Notes: generated by a model from the sequence alone, not told the origin. Counted from the first letter of the stretch, positions 33,155 through 43,490 are shown. The stretch: DNA of 64,000 bases from Fluviicola sp. (GCF_039596395.1 NZ_JBCNJT010000001.1:651315-715314), one strand, 5' to 3'. Program-made: numbers and translations.

Positions 33155-34552
33155 TTATAATTCGGCCCAGATTTCTCCTGAATGGATCCTCTCCGGAAGG
33201 TTATTTCTTTCGTAAAATTCATCCAAATCCTTATAGACAGACTTTTTTAATGCTTTTACTTTGGAGAGTCTATAATTCTCAAAAATCCACACTGTTTTTT
33301 TGAATTTTGGAAGACGTTTGAACAACCAGGGAATATAAAACAGTTTTCCGATGTGAAGTAAAAGGTAATACCTTAAGAATTTCGGTTTCAACTTCGGATT
33401 TTTTTTGATTTCCGGATTTGATATTAAATAGGGATTGAAGTACAGGGCACAGCGTAAATGATTCAAACCGTCGTCAAATCCGAAAGCATCTTCGATAATC
33501 CGTTTCCGTTCGGCAACTACGTGCTCGGGATTTACTGCCGCTGTGTTTTTCAGTATCAGAACCTGCTCAATTGCCGCCAGCAATTCTTCCTGGGTTTTCA
33601 CCAAAAATGCTCCTTTATAGATCGAGGATCTGATGAAATCGGGGTCCGGATTAATCATTAATGTCGGAATGTTTAAAAGCCAGGCTTCCATAATGGAAGT
33701 GCTCTCGAAAGCCATCCACAAATCAGATATCTGGATCAAATCCTGGATGTTCTCTTCGTCCTTTAAATAAAGCACATTATCATACGCTGTCAGGCGATTC
33801 ATTTCATTGAGAGAATCCCTGTTGTCCGATTCAAAATTTTCCCGCGGATGTTTTTTAAGAATAAACAGTGTATCCGGATATTTCTCGATGGCTGACTTTA
33901 AACATTTCTCCACTAAATTTCGCTGACTTTCAATCCATCGAATTCCTTCTTCCCGTTTATCACCTACGTAGTTAAGATTGTGGAGAAGATCATCGATTTC
34001 TTTATTTTGCAGTTTACCAAAAGCCCAACCTGCATAGCCTGTGACGGTTTTGTAATGTGCTTTTCCATATTTGGCAAGGATTCCTGAATGCTCATTCATG
34101 CTTGAATAACGATACTTATCGATTCCGGGAGCGCCGGTCACGCAGACCTCCTCTTCCGGGAGATGATATTTAGATACCAGGTAATTTTTGACACGTTGAT
34201 TCCAGGTGAACATTTTGGGGCAAAACGTTTTTTTATCCAGATTGAATGACCAGAAATCATACTTTATTTCGGTATTGAAATTCCCCTCTGAATCATGAAT
34301 GAAAAGTGGAACTTCATTGTCATAACAGTACTTTGCAATTTCATAGTAGAAATGGTTTCCTCTGGAATTTGGGAGCAGTACCAGGTCCGGATTACCGGTT
34401 TTTATTTTTTGCGCATCCCATACAAATTCCAGGCTGACCTCGTAATTTTGGAACCGTTCCAGGTAATAAATAAATCCGATAAGGAGATAGAAATCCCTTC
34501 CTTCATTACTAACCAGGTAACATTGCGCTTGTTTTTTATGCTGTAATTTCAT
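33155..34552 (-). CDS. Glycosyltransferase-like surface polysaccharide protein
   Basis: 465 residues, soluble, GT-B-like impression: LVSNEGRDFYLLIGFIYYLE at the start, VLLPNSRGNHFYYE, VPLFIHDSEG, FTWNQRVKNYLV, TGAPGIDKYRY, then a C-terminal half with LKKHPRENFESDNRDS, SDLWMAFESTSIMEAWLLNIPTLMINPDPDF. The last block is the donor-site pattern of capsule and sialic-acid-type transferases (SxxxEA and P.l). I do not recognise a precise family. It overlaps the upstream glycosyltransferase stop by 17 nt. A role as the Pse transferase is possible but unproven. Confidence 0.55.
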   Translation of the reverse strand: MKLQHKKQAQCYLVSNEGRDFYLLIGFIYYLERFQNYEVSLEFVWDAQKIKTGNPDLVLLPNSRGNHFYYEIAKYCYDNEVPLFIHDSEGNFNTEIKYDFWSFNLDKKTFCPKMFTWNQRVKNYLVSKYHLPEEEVCVTGAPGIDKYRYSSMNEHSGILAKYGKAHYKTVTGYAGWAFGKLQNKEIDDLLHNLNYVGDKREEGIRWIESQRNLVEKCLKSAIEKYPDTLFILKKHPRENFESDNRDSLNEMNRLTAYDNVLYLKDEENIQDLIQISDLWMAFESTSIMEAWLLNIPTLMINPDPDFIRSSIYKGAFLVKTQEELLAAIEQVLILKNTAAVNPEHVVAERKRIIEDAFGFDDGLNHLRCALYFNPYLISNPEIKKNPKLKPKFLRYYLLLHIGKLFYIPWLFKRLPKFKKTVWIFENYRLSKVKALKKSVYKDLDEFYERNNLPERIHSGEIWAEL

Positions 34553-35831
34553 GAAGAAAGTGAGCTATTTGTTTGGTAAGTTCACTGTTACTGAACTCAA
34601 TAACGGAAGTTTGAGGTTCAAAATCATCCAATTTGTTTTCGACCATCAACTGATGCAAAAATTGACGGATTTCTTTTTTTTCGCTGTATTCAAAGGACTT
34701 CCCCAGTTTTTTTGTTTCTACTATTTTTTTGACATCCCCGTTTGACGGTCCGAATACCATGATCGGTTTTTGACTCCGGAGCATTTCGAATAATTTTCCG
34801 GGAATACGTCCACCTGCATTGGCTGCCTGATTGATTGGCAATAGCAGGAGTGAAGCATGTTCATATTCTTTAAAGACCTGTTTGCGGGGAATCATGCCCA
34901 TCAACTCCGTCAATTCGATTAAATGAGTTGATTTTAAAGATTCGATCACCGAATAATCGACTTCGCCCGCCAATTTGATTTTTACCCGGGATTTTAACTG
35001 GGGATTTTCCTCCAGAATTTCTTCCAGAGCCTCAAAAAACGAAACCGGATTTCGGTCATTTCCAAGAAGTCCGCCGTGAAAAAAGGTGAAGTTTGAAGTT
35101 GTTTTCGGCTCGTACCCGGAAAAATCCGATTCATCATACCCGTAATAAAAAACCGAGACATCCCGGGCCCCGATCTGTTCCAGGTCTTTTTTCCACGTCG
35201 GGCTGGCAATGGTTATTTTTGCGGCGGTTTGAAATACTTCCTGCTCCAATTGATGATGGATCCTGTTGGCTCTTTTTCCGATGAGCATTTTGGAATAATA
35301 ATCGACCTGCGTCCACGGGTCCTGAAAATCCGCCAGCCAGGGAATACCAAACTTTTGAGACAAGCGCATCCCGATTACTGTATTTGTATGTGGAGGCCCA
35401 TCCGTAAAAATCGCATCTACCGGGTTGTTCTTTAAATATTCTTCCAGGTATTTCAGAGAAGGTTTAATCCAGGATGCACGTGCGTCCGGAATAAAGAAAT
35501 TTCCTCTTACCCAAATGGAAAGCGTATCAATAAGCCCTCTTTTTTTTTCAGAGCTTTGAGTGATATTCTGAAGCGGTTTATGAACAGGCCTGCGGGAGAT
35601 TTTTTTAAACAATTGGGTAGGTTCAAATAAAGGAACCCGGTGAATCTCCAGGTTAGCCGGAACGTCTTTTAAATTTGATTCGTCCAGAATTTGATAAGAA
35701 GCATTTTTAGCTGTAAAAACGATAGGTTCCCAGCCAAATTCACGAAGGTATTTCACCAGTTTTAAACATCTTAGCACAGTAATTCCTCCGGAAGGTGGCC
35801 AATGATATGTGATGATAAGTACCTTTTTCAT
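34536..35831 (-). CDS. Family 4-like glycosyltransferase
   Basis: 431 residues. N-terminal YHWPPSGGITVLRCLKLVKYL is the glycine-rich acceptor-side start of GT4 enzymes; TDGPPHTN, ADFQDPWTQ, FYYGYDESDF, FFHGGLLGNDRNP, and LLLLPINQAANAGGRIPGKLFEML follow. It is the first gene of the minus-strand glycan operon, divergent from the flippase with 66 nt between starts. A weak -7 box (TAAATTCG) exists on the minus strand in that spacer. Confidence 0.85.
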   Translation of the reverse strand: MKKVLIITYHWPPSGGITVLRCLKLVKYLREFGWEPIVFTAKNASYQILDESNLKDVPANLEIHRVPLFEPTQLFKKISRRPVHKPLQNITQSSEKKRGLIDTLSIWVRGNFFIPDARASWIKPSLKYLEEYLKNNPVDAIFTDGPPHTNTVIGMRLSQKFGIPWLADFQDPWTQVDYYSKMLIGKRANRIHHQLEQEVFQTAAKITIASPTWKKDLEQIGARDVSVFYYGYDESDFSGYEPKTTSNFTFFHGGLLGNDRNPVSFFEALEEILEENPQLKSRVKIKLAGEVDYSVIESLKSTHLIELTELMGMIPRKQVFKEYEHASLLLLPINQAANAGGRIPGKLFEMLRSQKPIMVFGPSNGDVKKIVETKKLGKSFEYSEKKEIRQFLHQLMVENKLDDFEPQTSVIEFSNSELTKQIAHFLHEITA

Positions 35832-35883
35832 TTCATTCTTAATGTTTGCGAATTTAGTAATAACTTTTTTCTGAATGAAACAG

Positions 35884-35891
35884 TATCTTTG
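35884..35891 (+). promoter_or_regulatory. -7 box TATCTTTG of the flippase gene
   Basis: Exact TAnnTTTG match ending 6 nt before the ATG at 35898. With transcription starting a few bases after the box, the mRNA would be leaderless or nearly so. No -33 TTG at the expected spacing. Confidence 0.55.
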
Positions 35892-35897
35892 CCTCCA

Positions 35898-37391
35898 ATG
35901 GGATTAGTACAAAAAGATGCTCTGCGGACCATGATTATCTCCTATGCAGGGATTGTTCTGGGGTATCTCAATAAAGGATTTTTATTCATTCTTATTTTAA
36001 CGACGGAGCAGATCGGATTGGTTAATTTAATCTATTCGGTGGGAATTCTTTTTGCCCAGTTTGCCAACATGGGAACCATTTATACGACCTGGCGTTTTTT
36101 TCCTGTTTTCCGCAATGAATCCAGGAGACATCACGGGTTTTTGCCATTGATGATTCTGTTTGTTTTAACCGGGATTGTTCTTTGTACCCTGGCTACCTTC
36201 TTTTTCAGGCATGAAATTGAGCAGTCATATCTTGAAAAATCCCCGGATTTCGTAACGTATTATGTCTGGTTTATCCCGATCGGGATATCTACGGTGTTTT
36301 TCCTGTTTTTTGAAGTGTATCTGCGGAGTTTGTATAAAAATATCATTTCGGTATTCGCCAATGAAATTGTCTTACGTTTGGCCCTGACAGTCATATTGGG
36401 TATCTATTGGTTGAAATGGATCAGTTTTAGCAACTTTGTCATGCTCCACAGTTTGATCTATTTCATCCCGGTATGCATGTTGTTGGTTTACATGGTCCGG
36501 ATCGGGGAATTCAATATCAGGCTTTCCAGTATCCGTATTTCGAAACGGTTCCGTAAAATCTTGCTCAAATCGTCTTCCTATTTTTACATCAATACACTCG
36601 GACTGGTTATTGTGGCGTCTTTAGATGTGGTAATGCTGGCTCAAATGGACGGATTGGAATCAACCGGGATTTATTCAACTGTTTTATTTTTAGCAAGTGC
36701 GCTTCAGGTCCCTTATAAATCCATAATCCGGGTTACAGCCCCATTGGTTTCGGATCATTGGAAAAACCGCCAATTCGGAGAGATTCAATCTTTATATGTG
36801 AAGGTAAGTTCGGTTGCCCTGACTATCGGTTTGGGGTTGTTCCTGTTTACCTGGCTGAATATTGAGTTTCTTTTTTCCTTTCTGAAACCTGAGTTTGCGT
36901 CGGGTATTTGGGTGTTTTTTTTCATTATGATCGGCCGTATCTTTGATATGTATTGCGGGATTAACTCTTCCATATTCACTTCTTCCAAGAAGTACAAATA
37001 CGATGTCTATTTTACTGTTTCACTAATCCTGATCGTTTACTTTTTGAACCTACTCTTTATCCCGATTTGGGGGATGAACGGCGCAGCGATCTCCACTTCA
37101 ATTGCCTTGGTGCTGGTTAACCTGGGAAGACTCATTTTTGTTTGGAACATCCTGAAAATGCATCCGTTTACCTGGAAACAGGTCACGGTGATTTTCACGG
37201 GATTGCTAACACTCACTTTCGGAACATTTATACAGGGGTATATACAACAAGGATGGATCCTGTTTTTCTGTGAATCCATCCTTGTATTGACAATGTTTAT
37301 GTTACCGGTATATTACCTGAAATTAGATACTGAGATTGTCAATTACACCAATAAAATACTGGCTGTAATCTTCAAAAGATCAAGAAAGTAA
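35898..37391 (+). CDS. Oligosaccharide flippase (Wzx/MATE-like)
   Basis: 497 residues from MGLVQKDALRTMI (35898); an in-frame extension to 35802 overlaps the divergent gene and is rejected. Twelve to fourteen hydrophobic segments without a signal peptide: a polysaccharide-transporter family layout with AGIVLGYLNKGFLF, NTLGLVIVASLDVVMLAQ, VPYKSIIRVTAPLV and IWGMNGAAISTSIALVLVN. It should translocate the lipid-linked repeat unit made by the operon it diverges from. Its stop overlaps the alaS stop by 12 bp on the opposite strand. Confidence 0.85.
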   Translation: MGLVQKDALRTMIISYAGIVLGYLNKGFLFILILTTEQIGLVNLIYSVGILFAQFANMGTIYTTWRFFPVFRNESRRHHGFLPLMILFVLTGIVLCTLATFFFRHEIEQSYLEKSPDFVTYYVWFIPIGISTVFFLFFEVYLRSLYKNIISVFANEIVLRLALTVILGIYWLKWISFSNFVMLHSLIYFIPVCMLLVYMVRIGEFNIRLSSIRISKRFRKILLKSSSYFYINTLGLVIVASLDVVMLAQMDGLESTGIYSTVLFLASALQVPYKSIIRVTAPLVSDHWKNRQFGEIQSLYVKVSSVALTIGLGLFLFTWLNIEFLFSFLKPEFASGIWVFFFIMIGRIFDMYCGINSSIFTSSKKYKYDVYFTVSLILIVYFLNLLFIPIWGMNGAAISTSIALVLVNLGRLIFVWNILKMHPFTWKQVTVIFTGLLTLTFGTFIQGYIQQGWILFFCESILVLTMFMLPVYYLKLDTEIVNYTNKILAVIFKRSRK

Positions 37392-39998
37392 GCTCTCTTT
37401 CAATTGGTTGATTGCCGGTTCCAATCCAGCCGGATTTTTCCCGCCTGCAGTAGCGAAGAAACCCTGTCCGCCACCACCGCCCTGGATCAGTGATGCAACA
37501 GATTTTACTAAATTCCCGGCATTCCATCCTTTGGCTGAAACCAGGTTTTCATCTACCAAAACGCTTACTGCGCACTTGTCTTCTTCTTTCGAGCCGATTA
37601 CCGCAACTAAATTCGGAACTTCTCCTTTCAGCTGGAACAAAATATCTTTTACCGAACCTGCATCCAAATCGATAATGGATTCCAGGAAAGAAAAGTCTCC
37701 TTTGGAAACAATTTTCGTTTTCAGATCCGCTTTCACCAATTTAGCCTGCTCTTTTTTGAAGTTTTCCACCTGTTTTTGAAGCTGGTTATTTTTGGAAATC
37801 AGGTCTTCGATTGCTTTTGAAACGTCTTTCGGGTTTTTCAATAACTCGTTCACAGATTTCAATTTCGATTCCTGGTCCGTGTAATAGGTTTCTACCGCCA
37901 CATTTGTGATTGCTTCGATACGGCGCACACCTGCTGCTACTGCAGATTCCGATTGAATTTTGAATAAACCGATCTGCCCGGTATTTTTCACGTGCGTTCC
38001 TCCGCATAATTCCACGGAATCACCGAATTTAATCACGCGCACCGTATCTCCGTATTTCTCGCCGAACAAAGCCATAGCACCCATTTCTGTTGCCACTTCG
38101 ATCGGAACATTGCGTCTTTCATCCAGATCAATGCTTGCACGAATGGCTTCGCTCACCAAGGATTCGATTTTTGCCAACTCTTCATCCGTTACCTTGGAGA
38201 AATGCGAGAAGTCGAAACGCAGGTAGTTCGGATTTACCAAGGATCCTTTCTGTTCGACGTGAGTTCCCAAAACGGTTCTCAAAGCATGATGCAGGAGGTG
38301 AGTGGCCGAGTGATTGTATGCGGATAACTTGCGTTTTTGCTCGTTCACTTCTGCTGTAAACGGTTTTCCCGGGTTTGCAGGAAGTGTTTCGGATAAATGA
38401 ACGATCAGGTTGTTTTCCTTTTTCGTGTCAAAGATCACCACGGATTCCGAATCGTTGTAGATTCTTCCCGTATCACCGACTTGTCCACCACCTTCCGGGT
38501 AGAAAGGTGTTTTGGAGAAAACCAATTGGTAAAACGTCTTCTGTTTTTGGGAAACCTTGCGGTATTTCACAATCTCAACAGCTGTTTCCAGGTAATCGTA
38601 ACCCACGAATTCTTCTACCGAATCATCGATCAGTTGTACCCAGTCATCTGTTTCAATAGCCGTTGCAGCACGTGAACGGTCTTTTTGTTTCGTCAGTTCC
38701 GCGTTGAATCCTTCTTCGTCTACGGAAAGATTGTTCTCGCGGGCAATCAGGCTTGTTAAATCGAATGGGAAACCGTAAGTATCGTATAATTCAAAAACGG
38801 AAACTCCGTCAAGAATGGTTTTGTTGTCATTTTTTGCAGCAGCAATCAATCCTTCGATGCGTTTGATTCCTTGCTCCAGTGTGCGGAAGAAAGACAATTC
38901 TTCTTCGCGGATCACTTTTTCAATCAGTTCACGCTGCTTGATCAATTCGGAGAACGGATCTCCCATGACTTCTGAAAGAATAACCGACAATCCGGAAAGG
39001 AACGGCTCTTTCAATCCCAGCGTCTGGTATCCGTAACGGACAGCACGTCTCAAAATACGACGAATCACATAACCGGCTCCCGTATTAGAGGGCAATTGTC
39101 CGTCTGCAATGGAGAATGCAATGGCACGCACGTGATCTGCAATCACACGCAATGCAATGTCCGTAGGTTCATCTGTTCCGTATTTTTTTCCGGAAACACC
39201 TTCCATGTGACGGGTGAGTGTCTGGAACAAATCGATATCGTAGTTGGATGTTTTGTCCTGAAGGGTCATTGCCAGACGTTCCAATCCCATTCCCGTATCT
39301 ACGTGAGTTGCGGGAAGCAATTCCAAACTTCCGTCTGCCTTGCGGTTGAACTGCATGAATACGTTGTTCCAGATCTCGATCACCTGCGGATGGTCTTCGT
39401 TTACGTATTGTTTTCCGTCACCTTTCGCGCGTTCTGCTTCCGGACGGTTATCCACGTGGATTTCGGTACATGGCCCGCATGGTCCCGTATCGCCCATTTC
39501 CCAGAAATTATCCTTTTTGGAAGCTAGAATAATGCGGTCTTCCGCAATGAATTTTTTCCAGATATCGTAAGATTCCTGGTCTTTGGGAACCCCGTCTTTT
39601 TCATCACCTTCAAAAACGGTTACGTATAAACGGTCTTTCGGGATCTTGTAAACTTCCGTCAGCAATTCCCACGCCCATGCAATGGCATCTTCTTTGAAAT
39701 AATCACCGAACGACCAGTTACCCAGCATTTCGAACATTGTGTGGTGGTATGTATCCACACCAACTTCCTCCAGGTCATTGTGCTTTCCTGAAACACGTAA
39801 ACATTTTTGAGAATTGGCGACACGACGATTTTTCGGAACCGCATTTCCAAGGAAAAAGTCCTTGAATTGGTTCATTCCGGCGTTCGTAAACATCAAGGTC
39901 GGGTCATTTTTCACAACCATTGGTGCTGAAGGAACAATCTGGTGTCCTTTCGACGCAAAAAAATCAAAAAACTGCTTGCGAATTTCGTGTACTGTCAT
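37380..39998 (-). CDS. alaS: Alanyl-tRNA synthetase
   Basis: 872 residues, full length. Catalytic class II core begins VHEIRKQFFDFFASKGHQIV and includes GNWSFGDYFKEDAIAWAW. The editing domain has HSATHLLHHALR and the CGGTHVKNTGQ zinc motif. A C-Ala oligomerisation domain ends GGGGGQGFFATAGG. Transcribed alone. The stop overlaps the convergent flippase stop region. Confidence 0.98.
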   Translation of the reverse strand: MTVHEIRKQFFDFFASKGHQIVPSAPMVVKNDPTLMFTNAGMNQFKDFFLGNAVPKNRRVANSQKCLRVSGKHNDLEEVGVDTYHHTMFEMLGNWSFGDYFKEDAIAWAWELLTEVYKIPKDRLYVTVFEGDEKDGVPKDQESYDIWKKFIAEDRIILASKKDNFWEMGDTGPCGPCTEIHVDNRPEAERAKGDGKQYVNEDHPQVIEIWNNVFMQFNRKADGSLELLPATHVDTGMGLERLAMTLQDKTSNYDIDLFQTLTRHMEGVSGKKYGTDEPTDIALRVIADHVRAIAFSIADGQLPSNTGAGYVIRRILRRAVRYGYQTLGLKEPFLSGLSVILSEVMGDPFSELIKQRELIEKVIREEELSFFRTLEQGIKRIEGLIAAAKNDNKTILDGVSVFELYDTYGFPFDLTSLIARENNLSVDEEGFNAELTKQKDRSRAATAIETDDWVQLIDDSVEEFVGYDYLETAVEIVKYRKVSQKQKTFYQLVFSKTPFYPEGGGQVGDTGRIYNDSESVVIFDTKKENNLIVHLSETLPANPGKPFTAEVNEQKRKLSAYNHSATHLLHHALRTVLGTHVEQKGSLVNPNYLRFDFSHFSKVTDEELAKIESLVSEAIRASIDLDERRNVPIEVATEMGAMALFGEKYGDTVRVIKFGDSVELCGGTHVKNTGQIGLFKIQSESAVAAGVRRIEAITNVAVETYYTDQESKLKSVNELLKNPKDVSKAIEDLISKNNQLQKQVENFKKEQAKLVKADLKTKIVSKGDFSFLESIIDLDAGSVKDILFQLKGEVPNLVAVIGSKEEDKCAVSVLVDENLVSAKGWNAGNLVKSVASLIQGGGGGQGFFATAGGKNPAGLEPAINQLKESLLS

Positions 39999-40097
39999 TG
40001 GTATTCAACTTGCGAACTAGCGTTCAATAAAATTTAATGAGCGCAAATTTAGTCGAATAAGTCAATTTTACGGACGAAAAACAGTGAAATGTTCAGA

Positions 40098-41786
40098 TTA
40101 TTTAGCCCTGAACATCAAACGTAAAACAACGAAAACAGATATGATGACTGTCGTAACGAAGAAGACATCCGGGAAATTTCCGAATGCAGACTGCATGAAC
40201 GGTTCTCCCTTGGAATTGTAAATCACTGTTTTTACGTTGTAAACCTTCAAAAGAGTCGCACAGATCAATAACATCCCCAATAAAACGATCGCACCGAAAC
40301 GGTAAATATGTCTCCTGATTTCGGTGTTTCCGATCGTATTTCCTTCTTCACCCAATTTGATATTGTGGCGAAGCCCTTCGTGTTTGAAACTGGTGATGAT
40401 TGCTTTGATGTCCTTCGGAAGCGTTTCTACCAGGTACAAATAATCTTCCGCAGAGGAAATGATCTTGGATTTGATGTTTTTCCACCCGAAACGCTCTTTG
40501 ATTTTTTCGGTAGCGTACGGTTTCACCATGTTGATCAGGTCGAGTTTTACCTGCAACGATTCCGCTACTTTCTGAATGGTTACGAGCGTTTTCAAGAGCA
40601 TGTACAAACTGCTCGGAATAGTGATCCCGTATTTCATCAGTAATTTGAACGTATCTGTAAATAACCCGGAAATATCTACTTCGTTATAGGAGTAGAACGT
40701 GTATTTCATGGTTAATTCATTGATCTCAAATTCGAGGCTTTCGATATCCCGGAAGTTTTCCACCTCGGTTAACTTCAAAAGTGCTTTGGCAATTTTATGC
40801 GGACTGTTGTCTGCAAAGCCGATCAGGAAGTCAATCAGTCCGTCAATCTGCTTCGGTTTCAGGCTGGCACACATCCCGAAATCGATCAGGACAATCTGGT
40901 TATTCCCGCGGATAAACATATTTCCGGAATGCGGGTCAGCATGGAAGAAACCATGTTTAAGGATCATCGTCAGGATCACGTTCATTCCATTTTCTGCAAT
41001 GACTTTCGGATTGTATCCTTTGTCAATGAGGTTCATGAGATTGTCGGGCGGTTCGCCTTCCACATACTCCATGATCAATAATTTCGACGTAGAATACTTG
41101 CTGTAAACTTTAGGCACATACACACGGTCGTCTCCTTTGAACATGTGTTTGAAGCGCATCATGTTTGAAAGCTCATTCATGAAATCGAGCTCTTTGAGCA
41201 TGATATCCCCAAAATCCTCGATAAAACGGATCAGGTTAAAATTGCTGATCTCCGGGTATTGATTCTGGATTTTTTGGGCAAAGATCTGGAGGAGTTTGAT
41301 ATCCAATCGGATTTTGTTGCGGATATTCGGGCGCTGTACTTTCAGGACCACTTTCTCCCCGGTATGTAGTCTAGCAGTGTAAACCTGTGCAATAGATGCA
41401 GATGCAATATGTCTTTCATCGAATTCTGCAAAAACAGTATCAATAGAAGCTCCGATCTCGTTTTCAATGATCTGGATGGCAATATCATCGGGCATTGGCC
41501 TTGCGGAAGATTGTAATTTTTTCAGCTCCATCCGCAAACCTTCCGAAGCAATATCGGGTCTGTCTGCAACGATTTGACCGAACTTGATAAATGTCGGCCC
41601 AAGGTCTTCAATGATTAAACGCAGTCTTTCGGAACGTGTCTTGCGATTTTTTCCTCTCGGGTCGAAGATTACACGCAACGGACCGGTTGTCAGCCAATTG
41701 GCAACGTAATGACCTGCAATGATCCGAATGATCGATAATAGCCTGAAGAAATTTTTGAGGTTTGAACTAAAGCGAAAAATCCACAT
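40098..41786 (-). CDS. UbiB/AarF (ABC1) family kinase-like protein
   Basis: 562 residues. Atypical kinase with KxGQ motif (FIKFGQIVADRPDI), AAAS-like Ala-rich loop (ASASIAQVYTARL), KVQRPN with the lysine, EYVEGEPPDN, HADPHSGNMFIRG and IDFGMCAS. Two membrane helices lie at the C-terminus (about 500-560). Family members support quinone biosynthesis; in a menaquinone-based genome this may be quinone or lipid homeostasis. Stands alone. Confidence 0.9.
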   Translation of the reverse strand: MWIFRFSSNLKNFFRLLSIIRIIAGHYVANWLTTGPLRVIFDPRGKNRKTRSERLRLIIEDLGPTFIKFGQIVADRPDIASEGLRMELKKLQSSARPMPDDIAIQIIENEIGASIDTVFAEFDERHIASASIAQVYTARLHTGEKVVLKVQRPNIRNKIRLDIKLLQIFAQKIQNQYPEISNFNLIRFIEDFGDIMLKELDFMNELSNMMRFKHMFKGDDRVYVPKVYSKYSTSKLLIMEYVEGEPPDNLMNLIDKGYNPKVIAENGMNVILTMILKHGFFHADPHSGNMFIRGNNQIVLIDFGMCASLKPKQIDGLIDFLIGFADNSPHKIAKALLKLTEVENFRDIESLEFEINELTMKYTFYSYNEVDISGLFTDTFKLLMKYGITIPSSLYMLLKTLVTIQKVAESLQVKLDLINMVKPYATEKIKERFGWKNIKSKIISSAEDYLYLVETLPKDIKAIITSFKHEGLRHNIKLGEEGNTIGNTEIRRHIYRFGAIVLLGMLLICATLLKVYNVKTVIYNSKGEPFMQSAFGNFPDVFFVTTVIISVFVVLRLMFRAK

Positions 41787-41929
41787 AAAAGGTCATTATT
41801 TATATCAAATGTAATCGAAAGTTTAGTTTAGAGAATAAGGTAAGTTAAATCTCGGGACAAATTTTTAGATTTTAGCATTCATTCACATTTTTTCTATCTT
41901 TAGCGACTTGAAAACTAAAAAATCTTAAT

Positions 41930-43441
41930 ATGGCAAGTAGTGTATGGCGTAAAAAGCCAATGAGCGCTTTTGAAGCGGACATGAAGAAAAGTCAATTGAA
42001 GCGTGTTCTTGGAAAATGGAGCTTAACTGCAATTGGTGTCGGTGCAATTATCGGAGGAGGGATCTTCGTTCTTACGGGAACGGGAGCTTATTATCATGCC
42101 GGCCCTGCATTGGCTCTTTCATTTGTAATTGCAGGTATTGCATGTGTTTTTGCTGCTTTATGTTATTCGGAATTTGCTGCAATTTTGCCGGTTGAAGGAT
42201 CCGCTTATGCATATGCTTACGGAACTATCGGGGAACTTTTGGCGTGGATTATCGGTTGGGGACTCGTCCTGGAGTATGCCATGGGATCGATGACGGTCGC
42301 TGTTTCTTGGTCGGGGTACTTTAACAAATTGCTGAAAATGTTCCACATCGTTCTGCCTGAGTGGCTGACGTCCGATCCTGCAAGTTATACGGGAACAGGT
42401 TTTTCCATGAATTTACCGGCGTTTCTGATTGTTTTATTGGTAGTAAGTCTTTTGGTAAGAGGAACGAAAGGTGCGGCCAAAGCGAACAATTTCATTGTAG
42501 TTCTGAAAGTATCAGCAGTACTTTTCGTAATTATTGCCGGTTTATTCTTTATCAATACAGCCAACTGGTCTCCGTTTATTCCGGAAGTAAAACAAGTGGC
42601 GCATGAAGGTGTGAAACACAGTGCTTATGGAATTACCGGGATTATTTCCGGTGCAGCGGCAATCTTCTTTGCTTACGTGGGGTTTGATGCCGTTTCGACC
42701 CAGGCAGGGGAAGCTATTAATCCGAAGAAAGACGTACCGTTTGCAATTGTTGCTTCGCTATTGATCTGTACCATTTTATACATCCTTGTTTCTTTGGTAT
42801 TGACCGGAATGATGAACTACCAGGATTTCGACCCGAAAGGTGCTTACCCGGATGCAATTAAAGCTCCTGTTGCTTACGCCTTTGATATTGCCGGTCAAAA
42901 ATGGGCAGGCTATATCATTACGATTGCTGCAACGGTTGGTTTGATTTCCGTATTGATGGTAATGATTATGGGGCAATCACGTATTTTCCTTGGAATGGCA
43001 AAAGACGGATTGATCCCGAAGGTATTCGCAGAAATCAACCCGGTTTCCGGAACTCCGAAACGCAATTTGTACATTCTTGGAGTTGTTATTGCAACTGTGG
43101 CGGCATTTACACCGATCAACAAATTGGCGGATATGACCAGCTTCGGGACGTTATTTGCCTTCTTAATGGTTTGTATCGCGGTTTGGGTACTTCGTGTGAA
43201 ACAACCGGATTTGCCTCGTACGTTCAAAGTGCCTGCTCTTCCTGTAATCGCGGTTTTAGGTATTCTGATCAATATCTATTTGATGTGGAACCTGAGTATC
43301 GACGCTCAGTTGCTGTCTCTTAGCTGGCTTGCGTTAGGGATTATCATTTACTTCCTTTACAGCCGCAGAAAAAGTAATCTGAACCATTACAACCTGGATG
43401 CTTCGATTACTCATCACGATGAAGAATTGAACGAAGAATAA
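41930..43441 (+). CDS. APC amino acid permease (CAT-like)
   Basis: 503 residues, about twelve to thirteen membrane segments. GVGAIIGGGIFVLTGTGAYYHAGPALALSF is the substrate-loop start of cationic amino-acid transporters, followed by CALCYSEFAAILPVEGSAYAYAY and FAYVGFDAVSTQAGEAINPKKDVP. It uses the proton gradient in characterised relatives. TATCTTTA at 41895 may be its -7 box. A strong terminator follows directly. Confidence 0.92.
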   Translation: MASSVWRKKPMSAFEADMKKSQLKRVLGKWSLTAIGVGAIIGGGIFVLTGTGAYYHAGPALALSFVIAGIACVFAALCYSEFAAILPVEGSAYAYAYGTIGELLAWIIGWGLVLEYAMGSMTVAVSWSGYFNKLLKMFHIVLPEWLTSDPASYTGTGFSMNLPAFLIVLLVVSLLVRGTKGAAKANNFIVVLKVSAVLFVIIAGLFFINTANWSPFIPEVKQVAHEGVKHSAYGITGIISGAAAIFFAYVGFDAVSTQAGEAINPKKDVPFAIVASLLICTILYILVSLVLTGMMNYQDFDPKGAYPDAIKAPVAYAFDIAGQKWAGYIITIAATVGLISVLMVMIMGQSRIFLGMAKDGLIPKVFAEINPVSGTPKRNLYILGVVIATVAAFTPINKLADMTSFGTLFAFLMVCIAVWVLRVKQPDLPRTFKVPALPVIAVLGILINIYLMWNLSIDAQLLSLSWLALGIIIYFLYSRRKSNLNHYNLDASITHHDEELNEE

Positions 43442-43457
43442 TTGAACAAACACTTTT

Positions 43458-43490
43458 AAAGTCCTGCTTCAAAAAGGCAGGACTTTTTTA
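43458..43490 (+). terminator. Intrinsic terminator between the two permease genes
   Basis: Stem AAAGTCCTGC (43458-43467) pairs perfectly with GCAGGACTTT (43477-43486), then a T run. The next gene starts 10 nt beyond the run, so its own transcription must begin inside or very near the hairpin, or depend on read-through. Confidence 0.9.

Noticed and set aside
26090..37391. The glycan operon as a recently acquired island
   Set aside because: Slight AT-richness only; no integrase, tRNA or direct-repeat boundary is seen, so transfer cannot be supported here.
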